DNA from: Sweltsa coloradensis
Taxonomy: Eukaryota; Arthropoda; Insecta; Plecoptera; Chloroperlidae
Assembly: GCA_024449915.1 (NCBI GenBank)
Contig: JAMZAV010000160.1
Span: 558,001 to 622,000 of the forward strand
DNA length: 64,000 bases
Direction: 5' to 3'
This document shows, piece after piece, positions 35,546-48,260 of the stretch; the first letter of the stretch is position 1, and the number at the start of each line of letters is the position of its first letter. The notes below the pieces were generated by a model. It was not told where the DNA came from. It searched no databases and saw nothing but the letters and a program-made list of their open reading frames with translations. A program made the position numbers and the translations under genes.

Positions 35546-36827
35546 ACTAGAAAATGTGTGGGCGACTAACAATTATAATATCCTCAACCCTCAACACATA
35601 CTGCCAATAATATGTTAGTTAATTCACAACACCGAATCTACAAGCATGCATATCATCGAATATACTTGTACCGAAAACACATTTGAACTCAAGAGAGATT
35701 TAACCGTAAATAATTATAAATCGCTTATAAGATATCAAAACACGAGCTAAATTCCTTTAGTAATACTAAAACCCCAATATAGGCCTACATTATAAGGAAA
35801 GTGGAAACCAACTAAAAACAGCAGCTGTGAAGTGTCCACTATTAACAAATGGTTATGCAAATGGCATGGCAGCAGGTGTTGCCAATATTATTACTGTATG
35901 CACACATCAACGCTACTGATAAAAATCTCGTTCATCATTTGCAATCGCTTGTTACAAAATGAAAATGACAATGTTAAGATATGGGTTTATTTACTCTTAA
36001 ATAGTGTGTTTACTCTTACGATGTGACGAAGAAATTGTTATCCATATTTCGTAGTAATTTATAGAGCGAATAACAGCAAATTATACAATCAGTAATTAAA
36101 AATAAACTGATCATATGATGGAACCCCGATAAATAGAATATGAGCGAATTGGAGAGAGATTTGGCCTTGTAATAATTGTTGAATTAGCCTACAATTTATT
36201 TGTAATAAAACGGTACATTGGTTTATGAAATAAATTTAACTCAAATGTTAATATGTTGAACAAAATATTACATTAATTATATTTCCGAGCAAGTGTCACA
36301 GTAATCGTTTGATACATTACATATCACATTATTATATAGGGCCTATAATGCGTCAAGAATATCCAATTTCGTTTGTGTTTTCCTGTTCAAATTAATGATG
36401 TACCCTAATTCATATAAATAAATGTAATGCTTTTATATTTATATTTTCCGCTTGTTTGTTACTTCTTCATGAATGAACTATCTACAAACTAGTATTGTAC
36501 TTTGATATATACAAAATATTACAATGATATTTTACTTCTTAAATAAAGTGTGATTTGAAATAGACAAACAAGTTAATTCCCATTACGCAATTGCAATTTC
36601 CCTATCAAAAAGGCTTTCATTCTGTCATTGGAAATTTACCATACCATAATAAATGTGTTTTGACTCTTTTGAGTATTCGTCAAGCAAAGTAAGTATAGGC
36701 TCTATACTCGGCTGTTCGAAATAGAACCATTGAGTGATATAGACAAATCTGCTTTGGAACCTGGTAAGCAGGTGAAGACATAAAATAAAGTAACGATTTA
36801 TCTCGTGAGATGATAAGAGGTGATATT

Positions 36828-37045
36828 TTAAATAATGTTTCGTGGGAACCTGCAGATGGTGCAATTCATGCCTCTCTTCAGGGGGGGATGTCCGAGGACT
36901 GTTTACCCTTACATTCGCAACGACTGAGGGGAAACCTTGTAAAAAACCGTCAGTCAGGGTTTCCGGTCTCGACGGGGTTTGAATCCGGGACATCTCGAAT
37001 CACAGTCGCGCGTCTAGCTCTCGAGCCAACACTGTCGGTAATACT
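36828..37045 (-). mobile_element. tRNA-derived SINE, copy C
   Basis: On the minus strand this carries GTGTTGGCTCGAGAGC, a decayed B box in GGATTCAAACCCCG, GAGACCGGAAACCCTGACTG, a TTTCCCCTCAG break and GCAATTGCACC-like tail blocks before CACGAAACATTATTT. The order matches the copy at 17188. A 122-codon frame here (36993-36625) is a by-product of the SINE and is not a gene. Confidence 0.7.
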
Positions 37046-37104
37046 ATCAGTAATAACAGTGATTGTAGACTGTAAAGGACAAATAATTGCAAAAATTAAT
37101 TACT

Positions 37105-37180
37105 GGATTTGAGCCTGCGTTCCTTAGTGTCAACATCGTTTGAAACCTGCGGCCAACCGCATGAGCCACCGCGGAAGAGA
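37105..37180 (-). repeat. tRNA-like SINE head, type 2
   Basis: On the minus strand GGTGGCTCATGCGGTTGG is a strong A box. About 45 bases later GGCTCAAATCC matches the B box at ten of eleven positions. The same head start recurs near 8258-8285, so this is a second tRNA-derived family, distinct from the one at 17188. Confidence 0.6.
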
Positions 37181-37756
37181 TAACAAAAAAAAGAAAAAAG
37201 ATGAAAAAAAAAGATAATATTGTATTATATGAAGGAGGTGGGCGTGGGCCCAATCAGTGCCATAACCGATTTGTTATGGGGGGCTTACATTATTTGTAGG
37301 AATGCACGTTTTCTTGGAAGTGAACTTACAATAGTGTTGTTAAAATATGACAGTAGCGTTCCTCCATTCAAAAATAGGCCAAGGTAAAAATATAATTTGG
37401 CTTTAGATTCAACAAGTTTTCGAGGGTTTTCGTTTATCGCATTTCTTAATCTAATAAACAATTAGATTGCGAAATGGATAATGCAAAATAAAATATGGAT
37501 AGCTGGTTAAACAAAGGGGTTGCTAGAGAAGAAGAGGGGTTAATTTCTTGGTGTCAAAGTGCCGTGAAGTTAAAATATGTTAGCATTAGTAAACGCAATT
37601 TCATGTTAGAAGCTAATTTATAAAAATGTTGTTTCTATTAGTAAAATTACTTCGAGCAAGAAGTGTAGACTGACAATGGACAATCTACAACGGATGTGGC
37701 TATAACTTCAGTGTAATTAACAGTTTATTAAATGGGTTAAACCACCAATCTGATGT

Positions 37757-37832
37757 GTGGTTCGTTGGTCTTGTGGTTAGATCTCTCTTAAATCTTCCAA
37801 TGTAGAAGATCCAGGGTTCGATTCACGCTACA
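37757..37832 (+). repeat. tRNA-like head with A and B boxes
   Basis: TTGGTCTTGTGGTTAGATC is an A box of the TGGYNNAGTGG kind. TCTTAAATCTTCCAATGTAGAAGA could form an anticodon-like arm, and CCAGGGTTCGATTCACGC is a good B box at about 37811-37828. Acceptor pairing is poor. A tRNA pseudogene or SINE head is more likely than a functional tRNA. Confidence 0.5.
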
Positions 37833-38755
37833 GTAAGAAGTTTTAACTTTTGGGCTTCGGAATGTGATGTAAACGGTGACTTTGGAGCCGTCCTTAGCAA
37901 CGAGGGGAATTAGACGGTTCAATCATGGATTTATAATAGTACTCTATGGTTCAATGCTTAATTCAAGATTCCTTGGATTTAAGGACAAAATATAATCACT
38001 GTGGAGGAGGTACTGTTGTGTTTTATGTTGTAATTCCGGCTTTTTAAGCCTGAATATGATCGTGATTATCGCCCGCAATCTGCATTGCATTGCCGTCAAG
38101 AATACACCCGATTGCATTATTTCACTCTCACGACGATAATGAAGCTACTGTCGCGATGCCGCTAAACAAATTATTCAACTTTTAATTGGGCAGATTGCTT
38201 TACGTACTAAGAATGGATCGAGTGTCCAGAGTATGTCTGCCAATCTGTCTGTCTAGGAGAGGCGCCTACCTGGCGATACAATGAGAAGGGGAAGGGGTGT
38301 CGCAGAGTCTTTGACTCTTTTGTTCAATTGTTAGTTCCTTTGATCGTTTACATAGTCGAACACTTTACCATCGGTCACAAAACCGTCGATGACAAAACCA
38401 TTTCTGTCGAAGAGAAAACCATCGAACAGAAAACCGTCGAACAGTTTATTTTGTCCCAAGCAAGCTTCGAAGAATCATTTCCACCCACCGATCCTTCTAT
38501 CCACCCCCTACCGTATTATAACTAAGCCACTGCAGCAGGTATTATGTTTGACTGTACGCCACTGGTATTGACAAATAAAAAACCATTAGTTTTCTTATCC
38601 CTCACTCTCAGATTACCACCCGTGACATTTCGAGCTACCTGTCTGTCTATTTTGTGGATGGTAAATTCCAGGAATCGCCATGACTATGAGTCACCTAATC
38701 CTCTATATTTCCTCGACCCAAGATTGCTCCTTATTCTCTGTCAACATATTTACTA
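37833..38755. other. Gene-free spacer
   Basis: No coding exon recognised. A run of near-repeats of AAAACCATCGA / AAAACCGTCGA lies at 38378-38442, a small degenerate tandem array. Confidence 0.4.
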
Positions 38756-38813
38756 GAATAATATAATATAATATAATATAATATAATATAATATATATAT
38801 ATATATATATATC
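38756..38813. repeat. (ATAAT)n passing into (AT)n
   Basis: About seven ATAAT-type units run directly into an (AT)n tract, suggesting slippage from the pentanucleotide repeat. Confidence 0.9.
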
Positions 38814-38940
38814 GTAATTTATAATAATAATATAAATAATCAAACTTATCTTCGTTCAAACAACTTTTTTTTGGCCGGAGACGTCCAACGCGAGACAGAG
38901 CTTCCATTCGCTCCAGTATAAATAAATTTGGTTTGTAATT

Positions 38941-38960
38941 GTAGGGGTAGGGGTAGGGGT
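38941..38960 (+). repeat. Short (GTAGGG) tract
   Basis: Three units of GTAGGG/GGGGTA. It resembles but does not match the animal telomere repeat TTAGGG, and is too short to call an interstitial telomere. Confidence 0.6.
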
Positions 38961-40432
38961 AAAGGTAAACGGTAACGGATAGCTTATAGACCCCTTGCTA
39001 CACTAAACAGCGAACAATTTATGAAACTGCCAATGAATTTAATTAATACCAACTAAATCTTAACTCTGATAACAAGGGACACGAATATGTACTATAAGGC
39101 AAATGAAAAACCTGGATGAAAATCTAGATTTCGTCTGGATTGATTAATCAGGCTATCATATTTTGGTATGTTTTACTTATCCTAAACCTTTTCTTGTTCT
39201 TGTTTTGTTGTGTTTGTTGTTGTTTCTTTTCTTTTCTTGTTGTTTTTGTGTTGTTGTATGTAATTATCTGATTGGCCTTCCTCAATGATTTTAGTTCATT
39301 TGGTTTTAGGGCGCAACAACCGTTAGGTCATTTTGAGCCACTCTAGACTAGGAGATTTGGGGAGGACAGACCCATGCTGGTCAGAACCAGCCACGGGCAT
39401 TGGGAGGAACAGGGTGGAGGTGGTTCTCTCGTCGTGGTTGTCATTGACTCATTCTCGTCGCCGTCGTCAAGGGGAGGGGTCCCCGACGACGACTGCCAGA
39501 ACTCGCAGTCGCCTTTAGTTTTGGGTAAGAGAAGCCTCCATTTCTGTTTCCATGATATCATTACTGACATATGTGACGACGTCGGTCATACAAAGGATTC
39601 TTTCCTATGACATTCATAGTTATGAAGTTTACCGAACCAAGGTGTTGTTATTGAGAGTTGAACAACCACAGCCAGATGTAAATATTTTATTATTTTGCTT
39701 TTTGAGACTTGTCGTTTGTCTCTGTGAACTGGGTTCAATTCCCAGTCGGGGCAAAGATCAATTACCAATTACCACTGCACTCACATTGCACTGCTGAATT
39801 GATTTGGAATGTACTGTTCTGTTTGTTGCTATACGTCTCTATTGATAAATTAATATTTGAGATGACGAGTGGTGGATGGTGATGGAATGATCATCGAGTA
39901 CAATTTCGTAAAACTGTGCGGAATTCGAACCCGCGCGATACGTTTCCACCGCAGTGAAGATTCTCCGATCTCCATCCACTGCACACGAAAACAATGCATA
40001 ATATGAGCAGCTGCAGAGTTACAACGTGTAGCAATGCCTGCCGCTGTGGTATGCAGCCGTGAATATATTAAACGCGCTTCTCTCCAAGTCCTAATCACGG
40101 CCAGTGTTCTCACGAAGCCAGCCAATAGGCTAGCATGTGAGTGAGCATCAGAAGGTCTAGGTAATGATCCGGAGACGGTGCCTACCATTATTGCTTTAGA
40201 GATGAAATGAACACGTCAATAGTAACTTTGTCATATGGTGTAAAATATAGACAAATGTCATTGAACCGGGGATTGAACCTGGGTCTTTGGGAGGTTGTTT
40301 TTCGACAGATGCTACGGGACCGGCAAGATGATATTGATATCCAGGTTCGTTCCCCAATCCCCAGTCCCGATCCCGGGCTGGAGTTTGCAATTTCTGAACT
40401 TCACATATGCTTGATGAGCAGATGAAGATGAT
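38961..40432. other. Gene-free stretch with tRNA-like scraps
   Basis: No supported gene. B-box-like words: GGGTTCAATTCCC (plus, near 39730), GGGTTCGAATTCC (minus, near 39920) and GGTTCAATCCCC (minus, near 40270). Frames of 112 and 78 codons here show no family motif. Confidence 0.4.
39437..39515 (+). repeat. GTCGTC-rich dispersed repeat, copy 1
   Basis: CGTCGTCAAGGGGAGGGG, then GTCCCCGACGACGACTGCC and AGA. The same blocks occur inverted at 58600-58660. The pair keeps about 45 bases of strong similarity, enough for short frames on both copies to share the peptide VPDDDCQ. A repeat is more likely than a conserved exon because the similarity fades on both sides. Confidence 0.5.
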
Positions 40433-40883
40433 TGTAGCCAGGATTTTGATTCGGGGGGGGGGGGGGGAGTGAATTTCGGGGTTTGTATTAAGACATTTGT
40501 AAAACTGCCCACGAAACTTTCATTTCAGGAAAAGTACGTAAATACGTACAGTGGGGGTTTTGGGGGTTTTGGGGGGTGCCTCCCTGCCCCCGAGCTAGTG
40601 TGAGTCTGGGGCGCATAGACCAATAACTTTTTTTCATTTTTAACATTGCAAATAGTGACATTTTACTAGTTTTTAGAGTGATTTTGTAAACATTTTTAAG
40701 AAATTGAGAAGATCCATCATACTGTCAGTTTACTAAATCTTGCCATATATAGGACATATGTTATGCCACACAGTAGTATATATATAGTACTATTTAGTAT
40801 TATTATAACCCTTCTTCTGATTTTTTTTTTGGGGGGGGGAGATCGGACACCCTAATTCCCCCCCCCCCTCGCTACGCCCCTGG
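40426..40883. mobile_element. hAT-like MITE candidate with G/C runs
   Basis: The left end GTAGCCAGGATTTTGATTCG followed by a G run (40454-40467) mirrors the right end, where a C run is followed by CTCGCTACGCCCCTGG (to 40883). GGCGTAGC(C/G)AGG inverted ends of the CAGKGGCGTAGC type are common for non-autonomous hAT elements in animals. The outermost CAG of the left end is decayed, and no 8-bp target duplication was found. Confidence 0.35.
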
Positions 40884-42856
40884 CATGGTGATACAAACGA
40901 GAAATTGCCTAATCAGTAATCACCTCTGCGGGACTCGTAGCGTCACCCCCACCATATGAACCACCTTGAACGGCTGCACTCGAGATGAATGAATGAGAAC
41001 ATGATCCCGAGACATGCAGAACAAGCAAGAAGAGAACAGAGATATAATGTGGCAAGTCTGGTGCAGAAAGAGGAGACGACGGCGACGACAAGAGGTTGGT
41101 TGAGAGTGAGAGAATGTTGGAGGAAAGGAGACAACGAGAGTGATGGCGGGGCGGGATGGTGGAAGGGCGAGAAAGATGTGTAAATATGCGTGTTCTATCG
41201 TGCCTAGTGCATCCTCGTCCACCAACCAACACAACGGGCATCGATTCGATCGTAAACTCAATCCTAGACTCCACGGATCTAACACCCCGCGCCTGTATGA
41301 GATGTCGTCAGTGTGACCTTCTTGGGGACCAGAGTAGGAGATTGAGAAACCCTGCCGTGGACGTGCCTCGAACCCAGGCCTCTGTGCATGTCATGCATGG
41401 GAACCAGACTCGATCGTCCACGCATGGCGTGCGCTCACGGAGTCGTGACATTGAATAACAAACGAGCGAGAAAAAGTGGTCGAGGATAACACTAGGACTA
41501 TGACGTCATGCAAGTGAGAGGATGATGTCATTTCTCCAGCTCAACTTTATTTTGGTCCAGGTTTGTGCTTCTTGTGAAATCCATTCTTCTATGGTGATGC
41601 GTATTGTGTTTATTGTGACGAGGCTGACCATGAATATTTTGCATCAACACCTCTGGTATCATGGACGATAGTGTATAGTGATACTGCAATCTGAACGTTG
41701 ATTTGAGCTCTGTGTTTATCAGAGAGTTGGTCCAAGGACCTTCCGATGCAGAGATGCATACCGCCGTCTTCATCAGTAACCCCCCTCAAGTGACTGAGGA
41801 GTGAGGACCCAGTCAGAACTCAGTCAGACCCACATCCTTCTCGTGGTGTTAATGTTGGGGGATCGAACCAGCAAGTCAGCAACCTCAGTGACTGAACACT
41901 GAAGGACCCAGTCAGAACTCAGTCAGACCCACATCCTCCGTGTCTGAAGAGCAGGGACTGAGGACCCAGTCAGACTCCTCACACTAGATCCGTATTGCTC
42001 GCTACGCAAGGAAGTGGTTTGGAAACACTTTTTCCCCGCTTGACGTCAATGACGGGAGACGGGACACGATGCTATCATCCAACTTTTTGTTCCGCCTTGA
42101 CGTTAAAAATAATATGCGTCAGGCTCTTGTTACTTGTGACATACCCTTTCGAGTTTCGATCCCTATATCCGAGTCTTCTTTACGTCTGACGAAACCTACA
42201 ACCATTGCTACCGGTCATGTATGTAATTCCCTGGAGCTGGCTGGAGTATTTCACCATACAGAACACTACATCGTTGTGGACGAAATGTAGGTGACCCAAA
42301 TACTTGACCAGCGAAACAAATATGTAAGATTTTTCTTGAAATCTTTCATTCTAATTCCTGGCAATCTCGTCCCACTCCCACCTACGTATAGTTAACGTAG
42401 ACAGATGACCCGGTTTGCACAATCAACGTTCCTTTCGGAAATGCTCATGATTTATGTCATGTCAAGAAATATAGTGCGGGTAAGTGGCTTCTTCCAACAT
42501 CAGATTAGACAGGTGTTACAATCGGAATACTTTACTATTACTAATTGATTTTTATCATTATACAAACTAGCGTCACACATGACCTTGGAGATAGTGGACT
42601 GTTTAGTGTTTCCTGACTGATAGTCGCAAGGCATCACACAATTTGAAATGCTTGTCTTGTTGATAAGTTATGATCTACATTGTCATAACGATTTATCATA
42701 CGAGTTATCTTACCATTAAATAATTTTTAATATTAGTTTACTGGCGGGACGCGGGACTTAAAATTAAATATCGGGACTGTCTCGCCGAAACCGGGACGTA
42801 TGGCAACCCTAGGTCACTCCCGTACGCCCTACTCACACACGCATGATGATGAGGGC
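40884..42856. other. Gene-free stretch; GC-richer block at 40909-41460
   Basis: Between 40909 and 41460 the GC content is higher and several overlapping frames of 100-121 codons stay open on both strands. None shows a recognisable domain, and mutual overlap in different frames argues for composition and against a gene. A B-box-like CCTCGAACCCAGG lies near 41370 (minus). Confidence 0.4.
41804..41980. repeat. Local direct repeats of a CAGTCAGA-rich unit
   Basis: GGACCCAGTCAGAACTCAGT followed by CAGACCCACATCCT occurs at 41805 and 41904. A shorter third copy begins at 41962. The spacings differ (99 and 58), so this is an irregular array. Confidence 0.8.
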
Positions 42857-43080
42857 TTGTTTGGGGCGCAAGAACTTGCCACCGATAGTGTTTGCTCGAG
42901 CACTAAGCGCCGCTTGACTCTGATTCGGGATGTCCCGAGTTCAAACTTCAAATCTCGTCGTGACCGGCATTCCTCACTGAAGTTTTTCCCCGAGGTTTTC
43001 CTCCTCTTAAACAGACCTCGGACATCCGTTCATACCTAGTTCATCTGAAAAGGGGAATACATTGCACTCTATAACATATT
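42857..43080 (+). mobile_element. tRNA-derived SINE, copy D
   Basis: TGTTTGCTCGAG, GATTCGGGATGTCCCG, a decayed B box, CGTGACCGGCATTCCTCAC, TGAAGTTTTTCCCCGAGG, then CAGACCTCGGACATCC and TTGCACTC occur in the SINE order. It is diverged and lacks the clean CACCCTGGGTAGG tail. Confidence 0.65.
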
Positions 43081-44520
43081 TAATTCCCTCAGTAAAATTT
43101 TTGAAAATTTGTGCAGCCAAGCAGAGCTTCTTTGCCTAAAGAAAGCAGCAACCAACGGGAATCTCAATCCGAAACCCTGATCGTATTGCACTCACGAACA
43201 CCTTGATAACAAACATTCGGTCATGCCTCATGCCTCAGGATTGCCGGTAGCGGGAATCAAACGAATAAGTCTTGCATGCTAGAGGTTAAAAGCTCTTGCA
43301 GACGTAAGATTTGTCAATCGTCGGCTGTTGTATACAGCGGCAGCAGGCTAATGTGGTTGGAGTTCCAAGATGATAGTGTCATGGGTCAATGGGTCTCGTT
43401 GACTGTGCTACTGTTGTGAAGAGGGGAGGGGGTCATTACCCCGTGCTGTCATTCAATCACACCTGACGGCTAACGAGGGAGTATTCAGATTCCCGGTGCC
43501 ACTTGCACTTCAACGACAGGTAGTGTTACACCATACAAACTAATTCGGTAGTTCGGAGGGTGGACTCATTCCCATTCTCAGCCACCGGCAATCATGACTG
43601 AAGGTTTAGTTTTAGAATTTAGAATTTATTTCTGAAGGCCCACACACTCTTAACAAATCATGTCAAGCAATTGCGTGTTTTGCAAATTTGCTTTCCTCCA
43701 TATTGTTGATGGTACGAATGAAACTGGTGGATCGCGCTTGAATATATGTTGCTATGAATCATTATGAATATAAATATAACATTTGATATTGTTGATAACG
43801 AGACATTACATTATTACAAATTACTGCCTAATGGTCGCATTAGAAATAAAAGTAACAGTTACAAATCAATTAATATCTGTTACTCCAAGTTACCGTAACT
43901 TCGTGAGAAACTAACAGTATAAACGCACGGAATTATTAAATATATATCCAAATTTTGAAACAAAGAATTGAGTAACTTTGCAATGGCAGAGTCGACATCT
44001 TGTGATCAGTAATAAGGAGTAGGATTCATACTACATGCATGTGCCTATGAGCCTGTCTTCAGTCCATGATAGCCAGCAGGAGTAAGAAGAAATGCATTAT
44101 TTCTCCTTTAGCATCTTAAAAAAAACTCATTTTCACGCATTGAGTTGCCAAACATTGTAGCCAAACAAACGAACAACGGTATTAGAAAAAATCAGTTTCG
44201 TGTTCAAATAACTATCCACTTTTTTTAAACTAAAAATAATTTTTTCAAGAATCTGCCAACAGACTCAAAAGCCAATAATATATAGAAATGTGATTGGATT
44301 GGAATGAGTTATGAGTATGTCTATCGTCTGGCAGGTCAAGAGCACCAGAAGCGAAAGGAGACGGGAGAATCGAGGTCGCTCAGAGGAAAGAAGTCCACAC
44401 AGTAGAAGCGGCCATTTCAAATGAGTCACATTCTGTCGGAAGTGTGAGGTATTCTTGCTTCCACTTCCACCGCTTCGATGACTCAACACTACACCTGTTC
44501 CATGTCCATGCATGACGCTC
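43081..44520. other. Gene-free stretch with SINE scraps
   Basis: A SINE body fragment CCGGCAATCATGACTGAAGG lies at 43585-43604 and a minus-strand one, TCAGGATTGCCGG, at 43235-43247. No gene recognised. Confidence 0.4.
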
Positions 44521-44704
<184 letters not shown>

Positions 44705-44980
44705 AAAACCTAGCCCCGCTCGACATTGAACTATAAAAAAGCAGTCTATTAATGATGGCTTCGAATCGAAATTAGATTTATTTCGGTTCTTACAACGCTT
44801 ATATTTGGTTCAGCTCGAGTCTCGACCAAATGAAAGCAACGGTTCGTGTTCAGGCGAAATGTTGATAACGGGAACGGCAGTACTAAAAAAGGCGATCGAA
44901 ACTGCGTTATTAATATAGAACGTAAACATTTAATATGAAATATAACATGTTTATGTGTTATTCCCAATTTGAAATGTATT

Positions 44981-45065
44981 TGGTGGAGGTGCCGGGTTCA
45001 AAATTGTTCCGTCTTTGGGTCTGCCCCTTTGATCGGCGGGATCACGAAAACATTCTGTTTCATGT
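44981..45065 (-). repeat. CCCGGCACCTCCACCA repeat family, copy 3
   Basis: On the minus strand CAGAATGTTTTCGTGATCCC passes through GATCAAAGGGGCAGAC to AACCCGGCACCTCCACCA ending at 44981. It aligns with 4852-4945 along its whole length. Confidence 0.6.
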
Positions 45066-46054
45066 CGAAATGTCAGTGCGCTACTGGGAACTGTCAGAAA
45101 GCAGCTCGTAATCTCATATTCCTGCAGAATGCAACTGTTATTAATTATTACCATATCACATGGTTTTATGGCATTATTTGCGAGTGATTAAAATGTAACT
45201 GTTAATTGATGAGTATCTGTTATGCTTCTCATGAAGTTTTTTGTTTCGTCTGGGAGTGATGTGGTCGATATTACACATTCACACTGATGCACCAACAAAC
45301 ACACTTTTCTTTTTTCCTAATTGTGTTATTGTTAGTTGTTACGAATATTTCATTACGCATTACTGTTATTGTTCGAAGTTCATGCTTTACGTTCTGTTCA
45401 AAGTTTGCTATTCGAGACAATGAGTGGACGTTAGATGAAGGATCTGGATAGGTTCCAGTATAGTGTGCAGTTATTGTGAGGGAATAACCAAATTAACACA
45501 GCATTGTGGGATTTCCTATTGAGATTAAGCAAGCTGTGAAGTACATTTCTTTGCTTCTTAGGGTAAAATAATTATAGACAATAGTATCGCCTATAATGTA
45601 GCGTGCACGGCGACTTAGCTGCGATATAATATAAGAAACATTTTATACAATCAACCATTTTTATGATGTTCTAAAAGCGAATGAGGATTTAAAGGGAGTG
45701 AATAACTTGTCCCGTTTTATGTGGGCTAATCAGGCTTGCATTTGGGAATAATTATTTATATCGTATACATCGACCTTTAGGACTCTTTGTCGGTAATTTT
45801 TAGCATATTATATATTATTATAACATTCTCTCATATTTAAAAAGAAGTAATGGATGTTTGTATAGAAGCCGCGTATAGTAAAGATTGTCGAGAAAACAAT
45901 TAGGTTTACGTATATCGAATCCATAGAACAGAAATAGAGAAAATGCCACGTGCACTGGCTTGAAGACTTGCCTCTCGTGGACACGCCCCTCACATGTGCC
46001 GTCTCTACGTTCGTGAACACTACTTCCCGGATAAAATAAGGGAGAGAAGCTCTC
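45066..46054. other. Gene-free stretch
   Basis: No gene or clear repeat recognised. Confidence 0.4.
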
Positions 46055-46251
46055 CTGTAACTATAAGCATCACGTTTCTGTCCGTCCGTCCGTCCGTCTG
46101 TGCGTGTGTCACGTCTCACGATAACACGACCTCCGATTGACACGCGGTTTTTTATTGACATTTATAGTGATTTTGTGACTTTTATTGCGATCGAGGGGTT
46201 GGATCTAGCATGTTTTAATGGGGCATTTTCCCGTACCCGGCACCTCCACCA
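46055..46251 (+). repeat. CCCGGCACCTCCACCA repeat family, copy 4
   Basis: GCATCACGTTTCTGTCCGTC, with the CCGT unit expanded to four copies, then GTGTCACGTCTCACGATAA matches the first half of copy 2. The element ends TACCCGGCACCTCCACCA at 46251. The CAGAATGTTTT block is missing, so the middle differs. Confidence 0.55.
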
Positions 46252-47404
46252 ATTACTTCAATGCATAATAAGATTGAATTTGAATATCCTTATTTGGTTA
46301 AGTAGCTTCGCTCCCTATTTCGGAAACTCCCGACAAAGATCTTCAGGCCCAAATTCCTTGTCAACCCGATCAGAACACGTAAGCATGCATCACCTTTGAT
46401 GTGGAATATAAAAAGGTTCATCAGTACTCAAACATATTTAATAGTGTATGATTTTATAGCCTACCTTAAAATGTGTTCTTTTATAAGTAGAACAATTAAT
46501 TGCATGCAATAAACTAAGTCAGCTGACGAAGAGCTCATTAAGAACAATAAAGCTGGATCCGTTCGTGAAACGGATGTTATAGTTTCATAACTGATACAAA
46601 TCAACGTGAATTTCTAAACACGTGTCATGCAAAGTAGCAAATTACAAAGTACAGGCGAGACTAAAGATCCAAGGTCGTTTTGGTGCAAATTGTACCATAA
46701 TGAAAACGCATTATTATTTATCACAAATACAAGGGAAATATACACTAAAATTGCATTATTTGGGGGAAATAATTCACGATCATTTTGTATTAAGTTAGGG
46801 CCTAGGAAACTCATGTAACAAATTATGGAGTGTAAAACGATTTTTCGTTAAGTCACAACATTTGAACAGGAAGAAAATAATTACCTCATAGGTTATGATG
46901 TAGTAGGTAGTTAAGGTGTTCATTTTTAGTGGATGTTATATATATGGTTGTTTATTGTAGATGAACTATTAACATATGACTCACTGAGGCATATTGTTAT
47001 TTATATCAGATTGATAGAAGCAAAGAAAGCACTTGCAGTCATACTTAAGAACATCAAAGTACCAGTACTCCGATGACCATGCAGTAAGGTGGAGTTACTG
47101 GGGTTTGATCAATGGATTGGTGTAACCCGTGTTATATAAGAAATTATAATCTATTTAGTATATTGCAACCGATGAAAGACTCCACTCATCGCATTGTGTA
47201 CTTTTTTCTTTAGCGTGGGGTGGAGGAGGGCGTTGCCCCCACTTTCCCCCTTAAATAATGTCACTGGTCCCGAGTGTAATTCTCAGTACTAGTTGCTCTT
47301 CCCATTCCCAAGACAGTGCGTTTCTGTGCCCCCCTTCGCCCTCCCGTTAATTAACTTTCGGGAGGGGTTACCCATGGGGGTTACCTATACTCGTAATAGT
47401 TACA
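46252..47404. other. Gene-free stretch
   Basis: No gene or clear repeat recognised. 47210-47400 is rich in G and C runs. Confidence 0.4.
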
Positions 47405-48159
47405 CTAGGAAAACGCTGAAGTCCCGACGCGTTGATGGATGAGCTTTTTAAAGTTTTTAGTTGCGTGGGATATCTTTACTTTTGCAAGTGCTTTGTTTTG
47501 CTGCCTACGCATTGTAGGTGAATGTTGTCAAGTTTCTTTTGTTTCTTGCCAATTGGTATTATTTACCGTAAAAAACTTATATTAAAAGCTTTATTTCTAT
47601 GGATTCTGGCTAACTTTTTCAACTTTTTCTTTCAAAAGGTACTACATCACCATAACCTTAATGTCCATGTTTATGAACGTTGTAGCCCCACCCGTTTGGT
47701 CAGAATTGGCCCAAATGGCACGAAAATATCGTACAAAAAACCAAAAATCTTATATTAAAAGCTTTATTTCTATAGATTCTGGCTAACTTTTTCATTTTTT
47801 TCTTTCAAAATGTACTAAATCACCGTAACCTTAATGTCCATGTATAATATGAACGTTTTAGCTCCACCCGTTTGGTCAGAATTGGCCCAAATGGCACGAA
47901 AATATCGCACAAAAAATCGAAAAAAATCGTAAAAGTACGATATTCATGAGAAATATTTCTTCGATTGTACCCAAAAACGTGGCAAGTCTAAGTTCAGAGA
48001 TTTCGAAGGTCCTGTCAAATTTTCACACAGATCGCATATGCCGTTTGCCCGGTAGAGAGCGAACAGACAGAGAAAAAAAAAAAAAAACAAAACAAAAAAA
48101 CACCCGAGCTAAATTTTTTGGGGGGTCGGTGAAATTGAAGTCTTCGCTTCGCTCATCCA
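47405..48159 (-). mobile_element. Helentron-like non-autonomous element, copy 2
   Basis: In element orientation (minus) it starts TGGATGAGCGAAGCGAAGAC at 48159. It ends GCTCATCCATCAACGCG with hairpin partner GCGTT and TTCCTAG at 47405. Both flanking bases are T. The subterminal GCTCATCCA is the exact inverse of the start TGGATGAGC. Two internal units of 173 bases (starting 47576 and 47749) share TTTATTTCTAT, GATTCTGGCTAAC, CATAACCTTAATGTCCATG-like and CACCCGTTTGGTCAGAATTG blocks. The hairpin stem is AACGC/GCGTT around a 12-base loop. Confidence 0.75.
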
Positions 48160-48223
48160 ATCATCTGGAATGGTTTTCGTCGACGTGGCAATGATCCATG
48201 CATCCATGCAGCGGTAGATTACG

Positions 48224-48260
48224 AGAAGTCAAGCTATAATCGGACTATAGCTTGACTTCT
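48224..48260. repeat. Perfect 15-bp hairpin
   Basis: AGAAGTCAAGCTATA (48224-48238) and its exact inverse TATAGCTTGACTTCT (48246-48260) flank a 7-base loop. There is no T tract after it. It lies 65 bases outside the Helentron-like copy and may be a small foldback remnant. Confidence 0.8.

Larger units (their letters stand above)
34661..36827. other. Gene-free stretch with SINE and tRNA-like fragments
   Basis: No coding exon recognised. The SINE body fragment at 34868 and the tRNA-like head at 35488 are listed separately. Another B-box-like GGAATTGGACCCGCG lies near 35238 on the minus strand. Confidence 0.4.

Noticed and set aside
36625..36993. 122-codon minus frame
   Set aside because: Its first third is SINE copy C; the rest has no recognisable feature.
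37757..37832. Functional tRNA gene
   Set aside because: A and B boxes are good but the acceptor arm does not pair and no terminator T run follows, so a SINE head or pseudogene is more likely.
38941..38960. Interstitial telomere
   Set aside because: Three GTAGGG units do not match TTAGGG and are too few.
40909..41458. Four frames of 63-121 codons on both strands
   Set aside because: They overlap each other in different frames in a GC-richer block and show no domain, so they are most likely a composition effect.
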